DNA of 64,000 bases from Glaciecola sp. UBA2563 (GCA_002340325.1 DDLV01000095.1:1-64000); one strand, 5' to 3'. Shown: positions 18,249 through 27,531, numbered from the stretch's first letter. Notes: generated by a model not told the origin, from the sequence alone. A program made the numbers and translations.

Positions 18249-18351
18249 TATGTTCCCGTTAATTGTTGTTGAGGTGTGCTTCTTGCATTTAATCCTATAA
18301 TCAACTGCGAAACAAATGCTTATCAACTACACAACAATTAACGGGAACATA
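18249..18351. repeat. Long perfect inverted repeat C between deaminase and M48 genes
   Basis: Arms of 21 bp (18249-18269 and 18331-18351) are exactly complementary, beginning TATGTTCCCGTTAATTG on the left. The 61-base interior contains another short pair (GCATTT near 18285 and AAATGC near 18314). It does not share arm sequence with elements A and B. It could be the terminator of the deaminase gene, a mobile palindrome, or a structured leader of the M48 peptidase mRNA. No T-run follows on either side. Confidence 0.8.
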
Positions 18352-18409
18352 ACCATTGTGAAAGAAAGCATCGATGAGGCCCATAGGTGTAAAAAGCCAG
18401 GAGTGAAGA

Positions 18410-19225
18410 TTGAAAACACTGCGACAACTTAAGAAAACTGTTTCTTGCTTATTACTCTTTTCGTTAGCGGTCAGTCTATCAATGAATACTAGTTATCTGG
18501 CGGCAAGCACCAATGGTGCGCCGAATTCCTCCTCGCCTGATTTGTCCGCAATGGGCGCGCAAGTCTTTATGTCAATGAAACAGCAATATAGTATTCACCC
18601 GTCTAGGCTTATAAATCAATATGTGCAATGTATATCGCAAGCAATTACAGACCATGTGCCAGCTAGTGTTTATTCTGGCACTTGGGAAGTTGTGGTCTTT
18701 GACGATCCAAAGATCAACGCATTTGCATTGCCCGGTGGAAAAATCGGCGTCTATACGGGGCTTTTGAATGTGGTAAAGAATCAAGATCAGCTTGCTACTG
18801 TCATAGGACATGAAGTTGCGCACGTCATTGAAGAGCATAGTAAGGAGAGATTGGAACAAGATAAACTCATTGGGTTTGGTCAGCAGGCAGCTTCAATTTT
18901 GTTGCAAGCTAAAGGCGTCAACCATTCAGCTTCCATTATGAGTGCTTTAGGGCTCGGCTTACAATATGGGGTTGCTTTACCTTATAGTAGGGCTCATGAA
19001 AAAGAAGCGGATATGCTTGGTCTTGAATTAATGGCTCGCGCGGGTTTTAACCCAGAGCAAGCGATTGATTTGTGGCAAAATATGGAGCGAGCCAATCGTC
19101 GAAAGCCACCCGAGTTTATGTCGTCTCACCCAGCATCGTCGACACGCATCCTTCATCTCAAAGCAGATATGGCAGATGCGAGAGCCCTTTATGATTCGGT
19201 ATTAATAAAGCCCGATTGCGATTGA
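18410..19225 (+). CDS. Periplasmic M48 family zinc metallopeptidase
   Basis: The 271-residue product has a signal peptide (hydrophobic stretch about 12-32) and the M48 catalytic motif HEVAH (His134, Glu135, His138). The third zinc ligand is Glu199 in HEKEADMLG. There are no TPR repeats, so it is the short LoiP-like type acting in the periplasm or on outer-membrane protein turnover, in contrast to the Tat-type homologue at 53.4 kb. The start is TTG at 18410, supported by AGGAG ending 6 bases before it. The upstream 220 bp hold inverted repeat C. Confidence 0.88.
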   Translation: MKTLRQLKKTVSCLLLFSLAVSLSMNTSYLAASTNGAPNSSSPDLSAMGAQVFMSMKQQYSIHPSRLINQYVQCISQAITDHVPASVYSGTWEVVVFDDPKINAFALPGGKIGVYTGLLNVVKNQDQLATVIGHEVAHVIEEHSKERLEQDKLIGFGQQAASILLQAKGVNHSASIMSALGLGLQYGVALPYSRAHEKEADMLGLELMARAGFNPEQAIDLWQNMERANRRKPPEFMSSHPASSTRILHLKADMADARALYDSVLIKPDCD

Positions 19226-19274
19226 TGGCACTTACCTTAATACTTATTTCGAGTTCAGGCCTTTACTGAAACGC

Positions 19275-19898
19275 TTAGCGGGTGCCGAATAGCTTATCAC
19301 CAGCATCACCTAATCCCGGTAAGATATATCCTTTTTCATTAAGCTTGTCATCAACGGATGCTACATATAGATTCACATCTGGATGACGTTTTTGTACTGC
19401 TGCAATGCCTTCAGGCGCGGCAACTAAGAACAGCCCGAGAATATGTTTGCATCCTTTTTCCTTTAAGAGGTCAATGGTTGCATTAAGCGTACCTCCCGTT
19501 GCTAGCATCGGGTCAATGATAAGCGCCGTTCGTAAAGCCACGTCATTGATTACTTTGTCAAAATAGGCTACTGGTTCAAGCGTTTCCTCATTTCGATAAA
19601 GACCGACCACGCTAATTTTGGCATTTGGGATCAGTTGAAGCACACCGTCTAGCATGCCGAGCCCTGCACGCAAAATAGGCACAACGGTAATTTTCTTACC
19701 TTTGACGCGGCTAACATCAAGCGGATTTCCCATCCAGTCTTCAATGGTAACGCTCTCTACGGGCAAATCACGCGTCGCTTCATACGTCAACAGGGTGCCA
19801 ATTTCACCTGCCAGCTCGCGAAACTCTTTAGTGCTGATATCTTCTCGCATTAGCCCTAATTTGTGTTTGATTAGCGGGTGAGAAATTTCATTTAACAT
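19275..19898 (-). CDS. upp: Uracil phosphoribosyltransferase
   Basis: The 207-residue enzyme converts uracil and PRPP to UMP in pyrimidine salvage. Family segments run in order: [12 protein letters not shown] at the N-terminus, [12 protein letters not shown], the PRPP-binding loop [10 protein letters not shown], and the C-terminal uracil-binding [10 protein letters not shown]. Length is exactly that of E. coli Upp (208). It follows arsC by 19 bases and may share its transcript. There is no uraA permease beside it. The deaminase on the other side could feed it with uracil if its substrate is cytosine, which is inference. Confidence 0.97.
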   Translation of the reverse strand: MLNEISHPLIKHKLGLMREDISTKEFRELAGEIGTLLTYEATRDLPVESVTIEDWMGNPLDVSRVKGKKITVVPILRAGLGMLDGVLQLIPNAKISVVGLYRNEETLEPVAYFDKVINDVALRTALIIDPMLATGGTLNATIDLLKEKGCKHILGLFLVAAPEGIAAVQKRHPDVNLYVASVDDKLNEKGYILPGLGDAGDKLFGTR

Positions 19899-19917
19899 AA
19901 TAACTTCCGTATTTAGA

Positions 19918-20379
19918 CTAACTCTTTTCGATAGCGGCTGAGATCTCGTCAGGTGAGTATCCTTCAGCTATCCATTTCTTAAGGAGTATCGCACGATTTT
20001 CGATCTCTTTGATACATTGATAAAAGGCATCTCTTATCTTTGCTTCAGGACCATTAACTTTTGACGGGTCCGCAAGTCCCCAGTGCGCTTTGCTTGACTC
20101 AGTAAAATAAACAGGGCACGTTTCATTGGCGGCAGAGTCACATACCGTGATAACGATATCTGGCGCAAAATCCTCAAATTCATCCCATGACTGACTTTCC
20201 AATCCACCTTTATCGTATCCATTTTCGGCCAAGTATTTCAAAGACAACGGGTGAACTTCACCAACGGGTTGGCTGCCCGCGCTCTTAGCGACAATCAACC
20301 CGTCAGACGTTTGATTTGTGATTGCTTCACAAAGAATGCTTCGACACCGATTGTGAGTACAGATAAAGAGAATTTTCAT
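19918..20379 (-). CDS. arsC: Arsenate reductase ArsC, low-molecular-weight phosphatase type
   Basis: The 153-residue product starts [14 protein letters not shown], carrying the Cys-x5-Arg phosphatase-like P-loop with nucleophilic Cys8. The two further redox cysteines appear in [13 protein letters not shown]. This set (Cys of the loop plus the CX6C pair) defines the thioredoxin-coupled arsenate reductases, which reduce arsenate to arsenite in the cytoplasm. No arsR, arsB or acr3 gene is in sight, so export of arsenite must be encoded elsewhere. It lies 6 bases after the DUF885 gene and 19 before upp. Confidence 0.9.
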   Translation of the reverse strand: MKILFICTHNRCRSILCEAITNQTSDGLIVAKSAGSQPVGEVHPLSLKYLAENGYDKGGLESQSWDEFEDFAPDIVITVCDSAANETCPVYFTESSKAHWGLADPSKVNGPEAKIRDAFYQCIKEIENRAILLKKWIAEGYSPDEISAAIEKS

Positions 20380-20385
20380 GTCATT

Positions 20386-22161
20386 TTACTTTTGCATAGC
20401 TGCCTGTTGAGTGTTTATAAACGCATTCATTTTTTCTTCCAGTATAAACAAAGGCACGGATCCATTTTCCAGAATTGCGTCGTGAAAAGCACGCAGGTCA
20501 AAGTGGCTACCAAGCACGTTTTCTGCTTTTTCACGTAATTGCTTAATTCTGATTTCACCTATTTTGTAGGACAGCGCTTGCGCCGGCCATGAAATATAGC
20601 GGTCAATTTCAGTCGTGATATTATGCTCACTTAGTGCTGTGTTTTCGAGCATGTAATCAAGTGCTTTTTGGCGAGACCAGCCCATTACATGCATGCCGGT
20701 ATCAACGACTAATCGACATGCTCGCCACATTTCATAACTGAGGCGGCCAAAGTTATCGTAAGGGTCTTCGTAAATACCAACTTCTAATCCCAAGTATTCT
20801 GAATATAGGCCCCAGCCTTCACCAAACGCGGATATATAAGTGTTTTGGCGCACTTTAGGCAAGTCTTCCATTTCGCGAGCAAGTGAAATCTGGAAATGAT
20901 GCCCAGGTACCGCTTCGTGTAATGTCAGTGCAGGTATTGCATAAAGCGGTCTCTTATCTAAGGCATAGGTATTTACCCAATAATAGCCAGGTTGGTCGTC
21001 TCTTCGTGGAGGAACATATCGGCCTGTTGTGTATTTGGGCGCAATACTCTCAGGCACTGGCGCGACCCCGTATGGTGTTCGTGGCATCTTGTAAAACAAT
21101 TTTGGTAATTGAGCATCCATTTGTTTCGCGACGTACGATGCATAGACGATTAACTCTTTTGGTGTAGACGCATAAAACTGCTCATCCGTTCGCAAAAACT
21201 GGATGAAGTCCGCTATCTCACCGTCAAAAGCTAACTCATCAATAATGGCTTGCATTTCGCTGCGAATACGCTTGACTTCCTCAAGTCCAATATTGTGAAT
21301 TTCGTCAGCAGATAGGTCGGTGGTTGTGTAATAGCGCATGCGATTTTTATAGTAGTTCTCACCGTCAGGCCAAGTCGTCGAAGATATGTTCTCTTTCGCG
21401 GCAGGGAAGTATTCATCAACAAAGAATTGGTAAAAAGCTCTGTAGGCAGAGTTCGCATCTGCAATAGCACTGATAACCTGTTGTTGTTCTGCATCATCTA
21501 ACGCAGTGAAGACTTCTTTCACTGGATTAAAGAATATATGCGCTTGTGCATCATCGTTATTTTCGCTAACAAAGGCGGCAATCCCAGACTCAAAACCCAT
21601 CAATACTGCTTTGGGCTGTACGTGCCCTGTCTTGATACCATCGCGCATGTGCGAGATGTTCTGTTCAATAAATGCGGGGATTGCATGGAGTAATGAAATA
21701 TATTCCGGCAGATTATTAAAAGTAACCAGCCCAAAGTTAGTCACTTGTGATGCTGCACTACTATGAAAACCAAACTCTGCAGTTATTGGCACGCGATAAC
21801 TATTAAAATCAAATTGATCGATGTAATTTTGCAGCCGGTATTTTTGCATATAAAGGCTTATCTGCTCGCTATCATCAAGCGCATCTTTGTCAAATTTAGA
21901 TAATTGATTCACGAAGGATTGAAATGTATCGCGACGAGCTTGCATGGCGTTAGGGCTGAGGTCGGTGAAATGCGTCTGTGTTGCTTTACCTTCAGATTTA
22001 GCTAATCCGGGAAATTGGCTAAGCTCATATGTCCAAATTTCATCAAGTAACTGCGCTAGCTTTTCGTTGGGCGTTTTTGCCGTCGTCGAAATACAGAAAA
22101 GTAGCGAAAAAAGTAAAACTAAAGATTTAATCGCGCCAGAATCATTTGTTTTGTTATTCAT
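20386..22161 (-). CDS. DUF885 family exported peptidase-like protein
   Basis: The product is about 591 residues from ATG 22161; a longer frame to 22185 spoils the signal peptide. It begins with a Sec signal (LVLLFSLLFCISTTAK). The body matches DUF885, with the zinc-peptidase-like motif HEAVPGHHFQ and, further on, GEGWGLYSEYLG, whose Glu probably completes the metal site. Other recognisable pieces are GYYWVNTYALDKRP and WPAQALSYKIG. Such proteins are widespread periplasmic proteins of marine Gammaproteobacteria, presumed carboxypeptidase-like from their motif, with no firm substrate. The gene lies 24 bases after the DUF1820 gene. Confidence 0.85.
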   Translation of the reverse strand: MNNKTNDSGAIKSLVLLFSLLFCISTTAKTPNEKLAQLLDEIWTYELSQFPGLAKSEGKATQTHFTDLSPNAMQARRDTFQSFVNQLSKFDKDALDDSEQISLYMQKYRLQNYIDQFDFNSYRVPITAEFGFHSSAASQVTNFGLVTFNNLPEYISLLHAIPAFIEQNISHMRDGIKTGHVQPKAVLMGFESGIAAFVSENNDDAQAHIFFNPVKEVFTALDDAEQQQVISAIADANSAYRAFYQFFVDEYFPAAKENISSTTWPDGENYYKNRMRYYTTTDLSADEIHNIGLEEVKRIRSEMQAIIDELAFDGEIADFIQFLRTDEQFYASTPKELIVYASYVAKQMDAQLPKLFYKMPRTPYGVAPVPESIAPKYTTGRYVPPRRDDQPGYYWVNTYALDKRPLYAIPALTLHEAVPGHHFQISLAREMEDLPKVRQNTYISAFGEGWGLYSEYLGLEVGIYEDPYDNFGRLSYEMWRACRLVVDTGMHVMGWSRQKALDYMLENTALSEHNITTEIDRYISWPAQALSYKIGEIRIKQLREKAENVLGSHFDLRAFHDAILENGSVPLFILEEKMNAFINTQQAAMQK

Positions 22162-22185
22162 TTTCGGTCTTTGTACAACAAGCAT

Positions 22186-22512
22186 TTATGGTTTTTTGGG
22201 TGTATAGATAGGACTATTAATTGCGGTGACCTTTTCCGATAACTCAGTAATTTTGGCGCTGCCCTCCTTTGCAACTTGGTCTATGCGTAGGATATGGTGC
22301 ATAGGAACGAATGTGCGCTCCACTTCACTAAATTCGCTTTTTAACTTCTCATGAGAGGGGTCAACAACCAATTGCGTATGTTTATCCCAAACGAAATCGC
22401 CAATTTCAATAAATCCAAAGATGGAGCTGGTGACTAATTCTTTAACATATAATTCATAGCGCTGACCGTTGCTGATGAATTGTATTTTATAAATTGGGTC
22501 TTTGCTGCTCAT
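22186..22512 (-). CDS. DUF1820 family protein
   Basis: The product is 108 residues from ATG 22512 (MSSKDPIYKIQF). A GAGG binding site 7 bases upstream decides this start over the in-frame ATG four codons earlier. The segments IYKIQFISNGQRYELYVKE, FIEIGDFVW and TQLVVDPSHEKLK, with FVPMHHILRID, match the DUF1820 family of small cytoplasmic proteins found throughout Gammaproteobacteria. The function is unknown. It is the first gene of a minus-strand run with the DUF885 peptidase, arsC and upp. Confidence 0.88.
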   Translation of the reverse strand: MSSKDPIYKIQFISNGQRYELYVKELVTSSIFGFIEIGDFVWDKHTQLVVDPSHEKLKSEFSEVERTFVPMHHILRIDQVAKEGSAKITELSEKVTAINSPIYTPKKP

Positions 22513-22659
22513 GGTTAACCTCATTTATTGATTTGATGGTTCAGGTTATTTAGTAGTCTATGGTATCAGGTAATTCTACCAAATTCAGAATATGGCGGTG
22601 ATGAGATGACTTTCAACCATGCACAGCATAGTTCTCTGTTCTACAAAGAATAATGCGCG

Positions 22660-23229
22660 CTATGATACACCATCGATTAAACGCTTAAGAAGTAAGTGAA
22701 TATCTTGTTTACCCTGCGGTAGATTGTATGTAAGCGCATAACTTTGGGTTAAAAACATGAGCTGCAACGCAATTTGCTCGATTTTTGCCGCGTCGTTTGA
22801 AGCGAAGATGTGCTTTGATTTTTCAAATGCGGCAATGAGATGCTGGATAAGTTCATCATAGTACTCTTTCGCTAGCATGCTGATCCTTTCATTTTCATTG
22901 CCAATTTCGCTCAACAGTCTAACCAGCAAACATGGTCCATTGTTTAACAACTCATCGTATGCGTTGAAAAATGCTGTTAGGTTCTGATGCATATCATTAT
23001 GCAGGTAGAGCTGTTGTGACATCGGTGAGAGCGAGTGAGAAATGTAGTACCTTGTCAGTTCAACGAAGAATGTCTCTTTCTTACCAAACTCAAGATAAAA
23101 CGCACGCCGATTAAATTTCGTGACTTGAATTAATCGCTCCATATCGCATCCTCGATATCCGTTTTGTCTAACAAACATTAGGGCATCTTCGAAGACTTGC
23201 TCAAGATTATAAGTTTTTGCACGCGGCAT
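22660..23229 (-). CDS. TetR/AcrR family transcriptional regulator
   Basis: The 189-residue product has an N-terminal TetR helix-turn-helix (about 8-55; ALMFVRQNGYRGCDMERL then FNRRAFYLEFGKKETFF), followed by an all-helical ligand/dimer domain. The recognition helix region is divergent from the usual GVSKGTLYHHF form. The target is not obvious: neighbours are a DUF1820 gene downstream and slmA upstream, both on the same strand, with gaps of 148 and 85 bp. It may be autoregulated. Confidence 0.85.
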   Translation of the reverse strand: MPRAKTYNLEQVFEDALMFVRQNGYRGCDMERLIQVTKFNRRAFYLEFGKKETFFVELTRYYISHSLSPMSQQLYLHNDMHQNLTAFFNAYDELLNNGPCLLVRLLSEIGNENERISMLAKEYYDELIQHLIAAFEKSKHIFASNDAAKIEQIALQLMFLTQSYALTYNLPQGKQDIHLLLKRLIDGVS

Positions 23230-23314
23230 GGTAGGTCTTTTGCGAGAATGTACTAAGCCTTAAGTTTAAGAATCAACATTCTCAAAAGCAAGAAAAGCAC
23301 TTGATTATGCCAGC

Positions 23315-23905
23315 TCAGATAAGGAATCTGTTTCGAATTACCGTCCAATGGGCGGTGAAGTCGTGCGTTGGTTTTCTCGTGAATTTACTTCGAATGAACT
23401 GATTTATGCGCCCGTCAATAAAACATACAAGGATATTAGCGATGACATTTTCATCAATAGACATCTCTCGTCCTTCACGCAATTGTCTTTCTCGTAATAC
23501 TTGTTTTAACTGAACTTCTAGGCGGTCAAACAATTGGGCCAGGCGATCGCGCAGTCGCTCCTGTTCACCTGTCAGTGCATCACCATTGAGGATGCGTGTG
23601 ATACCTGGGTTCTTTTCAGCGAACCCGAGCATGAGGTGGACAATCAACTGGCATCGATTTGCAGCATCTTTTTCTTCATCAAGAATTTTGTTTATCCGCG
23701 AAAAAATAGTATCTTCGATAAATTCGATAAGCCCCTCGAACATACGCGCTTTTGATGGAAAGTGCCGATAAAGTGCCGCCTCAGAAACGCCCACCTTTTC
23801 AGCAAGCTTGGCTGTTGTAATACGCTGTCCATTATTTGATTCCAACATGACTGCCAGCGCTTGCAATATTTGGGCTTTGCGATTAGGTTTTTTTGCTGCG
23901 GGCAT
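23315..23905 (-). CDS. slmA: Nucleoid occlusion factor SlmA
   Basis: The 196-residue TetR-fold protein binds SlmA sites on the chromosome and blocks FtsZ polymerisation over the nucleoid. The segments [50 protein letters not shown] and [20 protein letters not shown] are all close to E. coli SlmA, and the length agrees (198). It begins 7 bases after coaBC on the same strand. In E. coli the dut gene sits between the two; here it is missing. Confidence 0.97.
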   Translation of the reverse strand: MPAAKKPNRKAQILQALAVMLESNNGQRITTAKLAEKVGVSEAALYRHFPSKARMFEGLIEFIEDTIFSRINKILDEEKDAANRCQLIVHLMLGFAEKNPGITRILNGDALTGEQERLRDRLAQLFDRLEVQLKQVLRERQLREGREMSIDENVIANILVCFIDGRINQFIRSKFTRKPTHDFTAHWTVIRNRFLI

Positions 23906-23912
23906 AATTTTG

Positions 23913-25157
23913 TTACTTCACGGCGTCTTGTAGGTTGTTAGTTTTGTTTTGAAAACGGTACTCAGTCTCCATCATCTTTAGTAGCTCTAATGACAGTGAG
24001 TGTTTACTCGCTTGACCAAGTTTGCGTTCGTTTTCACGTGTTAAAACTATAAGCGCATTCTGTTCTGAATTAAACCCCAATTCTGGATTTGACACGTCGT
24101 TTGCAGCAATCATGTTTAATTTTTTAGTCGTAAGCTTCTTGCGCGCGTAGTTAACAACGTTCTCTGTTTCAGCTGCGAAACCTAACGTAAATGGAGGTCT
24201 AGGAAGTGACGCGACGGTTTTCAAAATGTCGGGATTTTGAACAAGCTTCAGTTGTAACGCGTCGTCTTTATTTTTTTTCATTTTTTGCGTTGCAATATTG
24301 TCAACGCGATAGTCTGCTACAGCGGCGCATGCAATAAAAAAGTCAGCTCGGTCGATGTCATTAAGTACTGCCTCAAGCATTTCTTCTGCGCTTTCTACCT
24401 TTATCAGGTTGCATTGCTTTGGCGCTTTTAGGGTCACTGGCCCCGATACCAGGGTGACATATGCGCCCATTTTGACCGCGGTTTCTGCGAGTGCATAACC
24501 CATCTTTCCCGAGCTGTGATTACTTATATATCGGACGGGATCAATTGCCTCGCGCGTTGGACCTGCAGTGATTGTAATGCGTTTGCCTTTTAGCAGTTTA
24601 GGCGTATCTTTCATCGATGAATGCTTGATGACTTCAAGGACTAACTCTTCTGGTTCAAGCATGCGTCCATAGCCTACGTCACCACAAGCTTGCTCTCCCG
24701 AGGCTGGTCCTATTAACTTCATTCCCAAGTCGGCTAGTTTCAAGCAATTTTGATGGGTAACTTTGGCCGCCCACATTTGTTGGTTCATCGCAGGCGCAAC
24801 TAGAATGGGCGCTTTGGTTGCGAGCACAACGGTACCTAAAAGGTCGTCTGCAAACCCGCTACTGAGTTTTGCAATCGTATTTGCTGTTGCAGGTGCAACT
24901 AACATGATATCTGCCCATCTTGCCAACTCGATATGGCCCATTCCGAGCTCTGCTTCTTCATTCAGTAAGTCAGTACTAACTTTTTCTCCAGATACTGCCT
25001 GTAATGACAATGAGCTAACAAAATGCATGGCTGATTGCGTGAGAATAACGCGAACATTGGCACCTTCGGCTTTTAGCTTGCGAACTAAATCAGGCGTTTT
25101 GTATGCCGCAATTCCGCCTGTAATCGCCAATAAAATGTTCTTTTGTACAAGTTGCAT
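23913..25157 (-). CDS. coaBC: Bifunctional phosphopantothenoylcysteine decarboxylase/synthetase
   Basis: The 414-residue enzyme makes 4'-phosphopantetheine in coenzyme A synthesis. The FMN-binding CoaC domain occupies about 1-190, with [13 protein letters not shown], the catalytic His in [10 protein letters not shown], and PAMNQQMW. The CoaB domain (about 195-400) shows [29 protein letters not shown] and NPDILKTVA. Length and order match E. coli Dfp. It is divergent from radC with 61 bp between its start and the radC ATG, so the two share a short regulatory gap. It is followed at once by slmA. Confidence 0.97.
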   Translation of the reverse strand: MQLVQKNILLAITGGIAAYKTPDLVRKLKAEGANVRVILTQSAMHFVSSLSLQAVSGEKVSTDLLNEEAELGMGHIELARWADIMLVAPATANTIAKLSSGFADDLLGTVVLATKAPILVAPAMNQQMWAAKVTHQNCLKLADLGMKLIGPASGEQACGDVGYGRMLEPEELVLEVIKHSSMKDTPKLLKGKRITITAGPTREAIDPVRYISNHSSGKMGYALAETAVKMGAYVTLVSGPVTLKAPKQCNLIKVESAEEMLEAVLNDIDRADFFIACAAVADYRVDNIATQKMKKNKDDALQLKLVQNPDILKTVASLPRPPFTLGFAAETENVVNYARKKLTTKKLNMIAANDVSNPELGFNSEQNALIVLTRENERKLGQASKHSLSLELLKMMETEYRFQNKTNNLQDAVK

Positions 25158-25218
25158 GTGTTGAAAATTCAGATTCTAATGTAGCGTAATTAAAGCATTG
25201 TTATCCAAGGAAGGAAAC

Positions 25219-25893
25219 ATGAAAATCATGCAATGGCCGAAACAAGAAAGACCACGAGAGAAGCTTTTGCAATTAGGTGTGCACGCACTGAGCGATGCTG
25301 AGTTACTCGCCATTTTTATTCAATGTGGTGTCAAAGGCGAATCTGCGCTTGATGTTGCAAAGCGGTTATTAACCGAATTTGGGTCATTAAGACAGCTGCT
25401 TCATGCTTCGAGGCGCCGTTTGATAAATTCAAAAGGAATAGGTGTCGCAAAATATGCTCTGTTACAAGCAAGCGCAGAGTTGAATCGCCGAGCACTAGTT
25501 GAAGTCATGGTGAAAGAGCGAGGTTTCTCTAGCTCAGAAGAAGCTTCATTTTATCTGCAACAACATTTACGAGACAAACAAAGAGAAGTATTTACTGTAC
25601 TGATGCTTGATAGCCAGCATCAATTGATTGCGCTGCATGATATGTTTTTCGGTACGATCAATGCGGCGACAGTATATCCACGGGAAATAGTCAAACAAGC
25701 ACTCGAAGACAATGCAGCTGCTGTCATCCTGGCCCATAATCATCCAAGCGGTCATCCTGAGCCAAGCAATGCGGATGAGCAAATTACACAGCGAATTGTA
25801 CAAGCGCTTTCTCTTGTCGATATCAATGTCTTAGATCATTTTGTCATTGGAGAGGGAACTGCGGTTTCATTTGCACAACGAGGATTGCTATAA
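25219..25893 (+). CDS. radC: JAB/MPN-domain protein RadC
   Basis: The product is 224 residues from ATG 25219 (MKIMQWPKQERPREKL); an AAGGA site just upstream supports this over the in-frame TTG at 25198. It has an N-terminal helix-hairpin-helix region (about 1-90), with RLINSKGIGVAKY. A JAB1/MPN domain follows, with the metal motif HNHPSGHPEPSNAD in the RadC signature. RadC proteins are conserved but their biochemical role is unsettled; a DNA-repair role was first claimed and later withdrawn for E. coli. The neighbours (coaBC, rpmBG) match other gammaproteobacteria. Confidence 0.96.
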   Translation: MKIMQWPKQERPREKLLQLGVHALSDAELLAIFIQCGVKGESALDVAKRLLTEFGSLRQLLHASRRRLINSKGIGVAKYALLQASAELNRRALVEVMVKERGFSSSEEASFYLQQHLRDKQREVFTVLMLDSQHQLIALHDMFFGTINAATVYPREIVKQALEDNAAAVILAHNHPSGHPEPSNADEQITQRIVQALSLVDINVLDHFVIGEGTAVSFAQRGLL

Positions 25894-25995
25894 TCATCTA
25901 TGTAAGAAGTAATGCACCCCAATAAGCATTAAAAGTAGTATTTTTATTTGACCATTATTTCAAGTTACCGATACTCGCCATTTTAGGAAATGGAT

Positions 25996-26772
25996 ATGAC
26001 GCAAGTGCCCGTGCTGCTTATTAATCTAAATCGCTCTAAACAGCGACTGCGTGACTCTGCGGGTGCGCTTGATGCGCTTGGCATAAACTATGAGCGAGTA
26101 GAAGCTGTTGATGGTGCCTCGTTATCCGAATATGATTTAAACCTGTTCAAAGCGCCTGATTACAGTGCCTATTATAAAAAACTGTCTCTTGCTGAATTTG
26201 GTTGCTACTTTAGCCATCGAAAGTGTTGGCAATTAATCTGTGAACGTAATATTGAAAGGGCCATTATTTTGGAAGATGACTTTTCTCTACGGCCCGAGTT
26301 TGCTGATTTGTGTAATAAGTTGTCATTTTTACCCGTCGATTGGGAATGCCTTAAGTTAATGGAGTTCCCAGAAAAGCGAAATGCAATAGCAAATATTGAT
26401 TTTTGTTCATGGAACATAGTTGCATACGATAAAACACCATGTCGCACGGGCGCGTATGCGATAACGCTCTCAGGCGCCGCAAAGATGCTAGCGCATTCCA
26501 AAAAAATCGCACGGCCAGTTGATATCGATTTTCAATATGCATGGGAACATCACGTTACCACGCTTGGCATTAAGCCCTACCCTGTCGTTGCAGAAAATGG
26601 CAGTGCTAGCACCATAGATGAATCTTTCAGTCGTAAATCCGCTGACTCTAGTTATCTAAAAAAACTACTGCACATGATTCAATTTAAAATCAACAACTAC
26701 AGATACAATAAAGATTTGTTGGAAAGCATACAGCCATCACGCGCCTCTTGCCCCGAAAGAAAAATAAGTTAG
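25996..26772 (+). CDS. Glycosyltransferase family 25 (LPS biosynthesis type)
   Basis: The product is 258 residues from ATG 25996 (MTQVPVLLINLNRS). The AGGA at 25985-25988 is 7 bases from this ATG but only 1 from the upstream ATG 25990. The N-terminus VPVLLINLNRSKQRL, ERVEAVDGASL, LSLAEFGCYFSHRKCW and the acidic metal-binding-like ILEDDFSL are the marks of GT25 enzymes such as Lex1/LpsA, which add galactose or glucose to LPS in the cytoplasm. It separates radC from rpmB, which are usually adjacent, so it is an insertion relative to E. coli and joins the LPS genes further right. Confidence 0.92.
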   Translation: MTQVPVLLINLNRSKQRLRDSAGALDALGINYERVEAVDGASLSEYDLNLFKAPDYSAYYKKLSLAEFGCYFSHRKCWQLICERNIERAIILEDDFSLRPEFADLCNKLSFLPVDWECLKLMEFPEKRNAIANIDFCSWNIVAYDKTPCRTGAYAITLSGAAKMLAHSKKIARPVDIDFQYAWEHHVTTLGIKPYPVVAENGSASTIDESFSRKSADSSYLKKLLHMIQFKINNYRYNKDLLESIQPSRASCPERKIS

Positions 26773-26851
26773 AAGTTTGGAAACGATATATGTTTGCCTT
26801 AAGAGTGCGGAATTATTGTTTTAGTTGACGTTAAAGGGAGCGTTTGTGATG

Positions 26852-26945
26852 GATTGCAGGCCATAATAAAGTGTCAAAAAACAAGGATGTTTTTTGCCAA
26901 GCGCCACATGGACGTGCTCGAGCGTCTTTATTATGGCCTGCAATC
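26852..26945. repeat. Palindromic element B, same family as element A
   Basis: Perfect 20-bp arms (26852-26871 and 26926-26945) enclose a 54-base core. The arms start GATTGCAGG and end AAAG, exactly as in element A, but the middle of the arm differs and still pairs with its partner. The core holds a 9-bp hairpin (CAAAAAACA/TGTTTTTTG around AGG), followed by AGCGCC and ACGTGCTCGAG, again parallel to element A. Weaker pairing continues outside (26841-26851 with 26946-26957). The 357-bp gap between the GT25 gene and rpmB holds this element and the rpmB promoter, and no other gene. Confidence 0.85.
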
Positions 26946-27021
26946 TATCGCATAAAGCGATTTCCGACTTAACTTAAACAAATACAACTCGACCTGCTAC
27001 TTTAAAAATAACGCTTATTGG

Positions 27022-27050
27022 TTGTGTTTTCTTCATTTATGCTGTATAAC
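27022..27050 (+). promoter_or_regulatory. Candidate sigma-70 promoter for rpmB-rpmG
   Basis: TTGTGT (27022-27027) and TATAAC (27045-27050) are separated by exactly 17 bases. They lie about 80 bases before the rpmB start, which suits a strongly expressed ribosomal protein operon with a short leader. There is no competing match nearer the gene. Confidence 0.55.
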
Positions 27051-27129
27051 ATGCGCCCTCTGAATTAGTGACTTTGCAAGCGATGATTGTTTGCAAATAA
27101 ATGGCAAAAAGTTTGTTCTGGAGACAAAA

Positions 27130-27366
27130 ATGTCAAGAGTATGTATTGTTACTGGCAAGAAGCCAGCGGTTGGAAATAATCGTTCGCACGCAAAAAATGC
27201 GACGAGACGACGTTTTCTACCAAATCTTCAGACCCACAGATTTTGGGTTGAGAGCGAAAATCGTTTTGTAAAGCTGCGCCTATCGACTAAAGGTATGCGT
27301 ATTATTGATAAAAAAGGTATCGATTCAGTGTTGTCTGATATCCGTGCCCGTGGTGAAAAGGTTTAA
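27130..27366 (+). CDS. rpmB: 50S ribosomal protein L28
   Basis: The product is 78 residues from ATG 27130 ([19 protein letters not shown]), with GGAG 5-8 bases upstream; a frame opening earlier at 27091 is not used in known L28. The sequence continues [20 protein letters not shown] and ends DIRARGEKV, nearly standard for gammaproteobacterial L28. This is the zinc-free form, without paired CxxC motifs. rpmG follows after 9 bases, so the two are cotranscribed. Confidence 0.98.
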   Translation: MSRVCIVTGKKPAVGNNRSHAKNATRRRFLPNLQTHRFWVESENRFVKLRLSTKGMRIIDKKGIDSVLSDIRARGEKV

Positions 27367-27375
27367 GGAACGGAT

Positions 27376-27531
27376 ATGCGTGATAAAATCAAATTAGTGT
27401 CAAGTGCAGGTACCGGTTTCTATTACACTACAGACAAAAATAAAAGAAACATGCCTGGAAAAATGGAGATCAAAAAATACGATCCTAAAGTGCGCAAGCA
27501 TGTAATGTTCAAGGAAGCAAAGATTAAATAA
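27376..27531 (+). CDS. rpmG: 50S ribosomal protein L33
   Basis: A 51-codon frame begins ATG CGT GAT AAA ATC and ends TAA at 27531. The translation opens [20 protein letters not shown] and ends [13 protein letters not shown], which is L33 of the zinc-free type (no Cys pairs). An AAGGA site overlaps the end of rpmB. It is followed by an intrinsic terminator, which closes the rpmBG operon. Confidence 0.98.
   Translation: MRDKIKLVSSAGTGFYYTTDKNKRNMPGKMEIKKYDPKVRKHVMFKEAKIK

Noticed and set aside
18249..18351. Inverted repeat C as an integron attC site
   Set aside because: The arms contain GTTAAT-like pieces but lack the RYYYAAC/GTTRRRY core pair with proper spacing, and no integrase or cassette array is present.
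27022..27060. A Zur box at the rpmB promoter (TATAACAT)
   Set aside because: Only the right half-site is present; the left half does not match. L28 and L33 here are the ordinary zinc-free forms.
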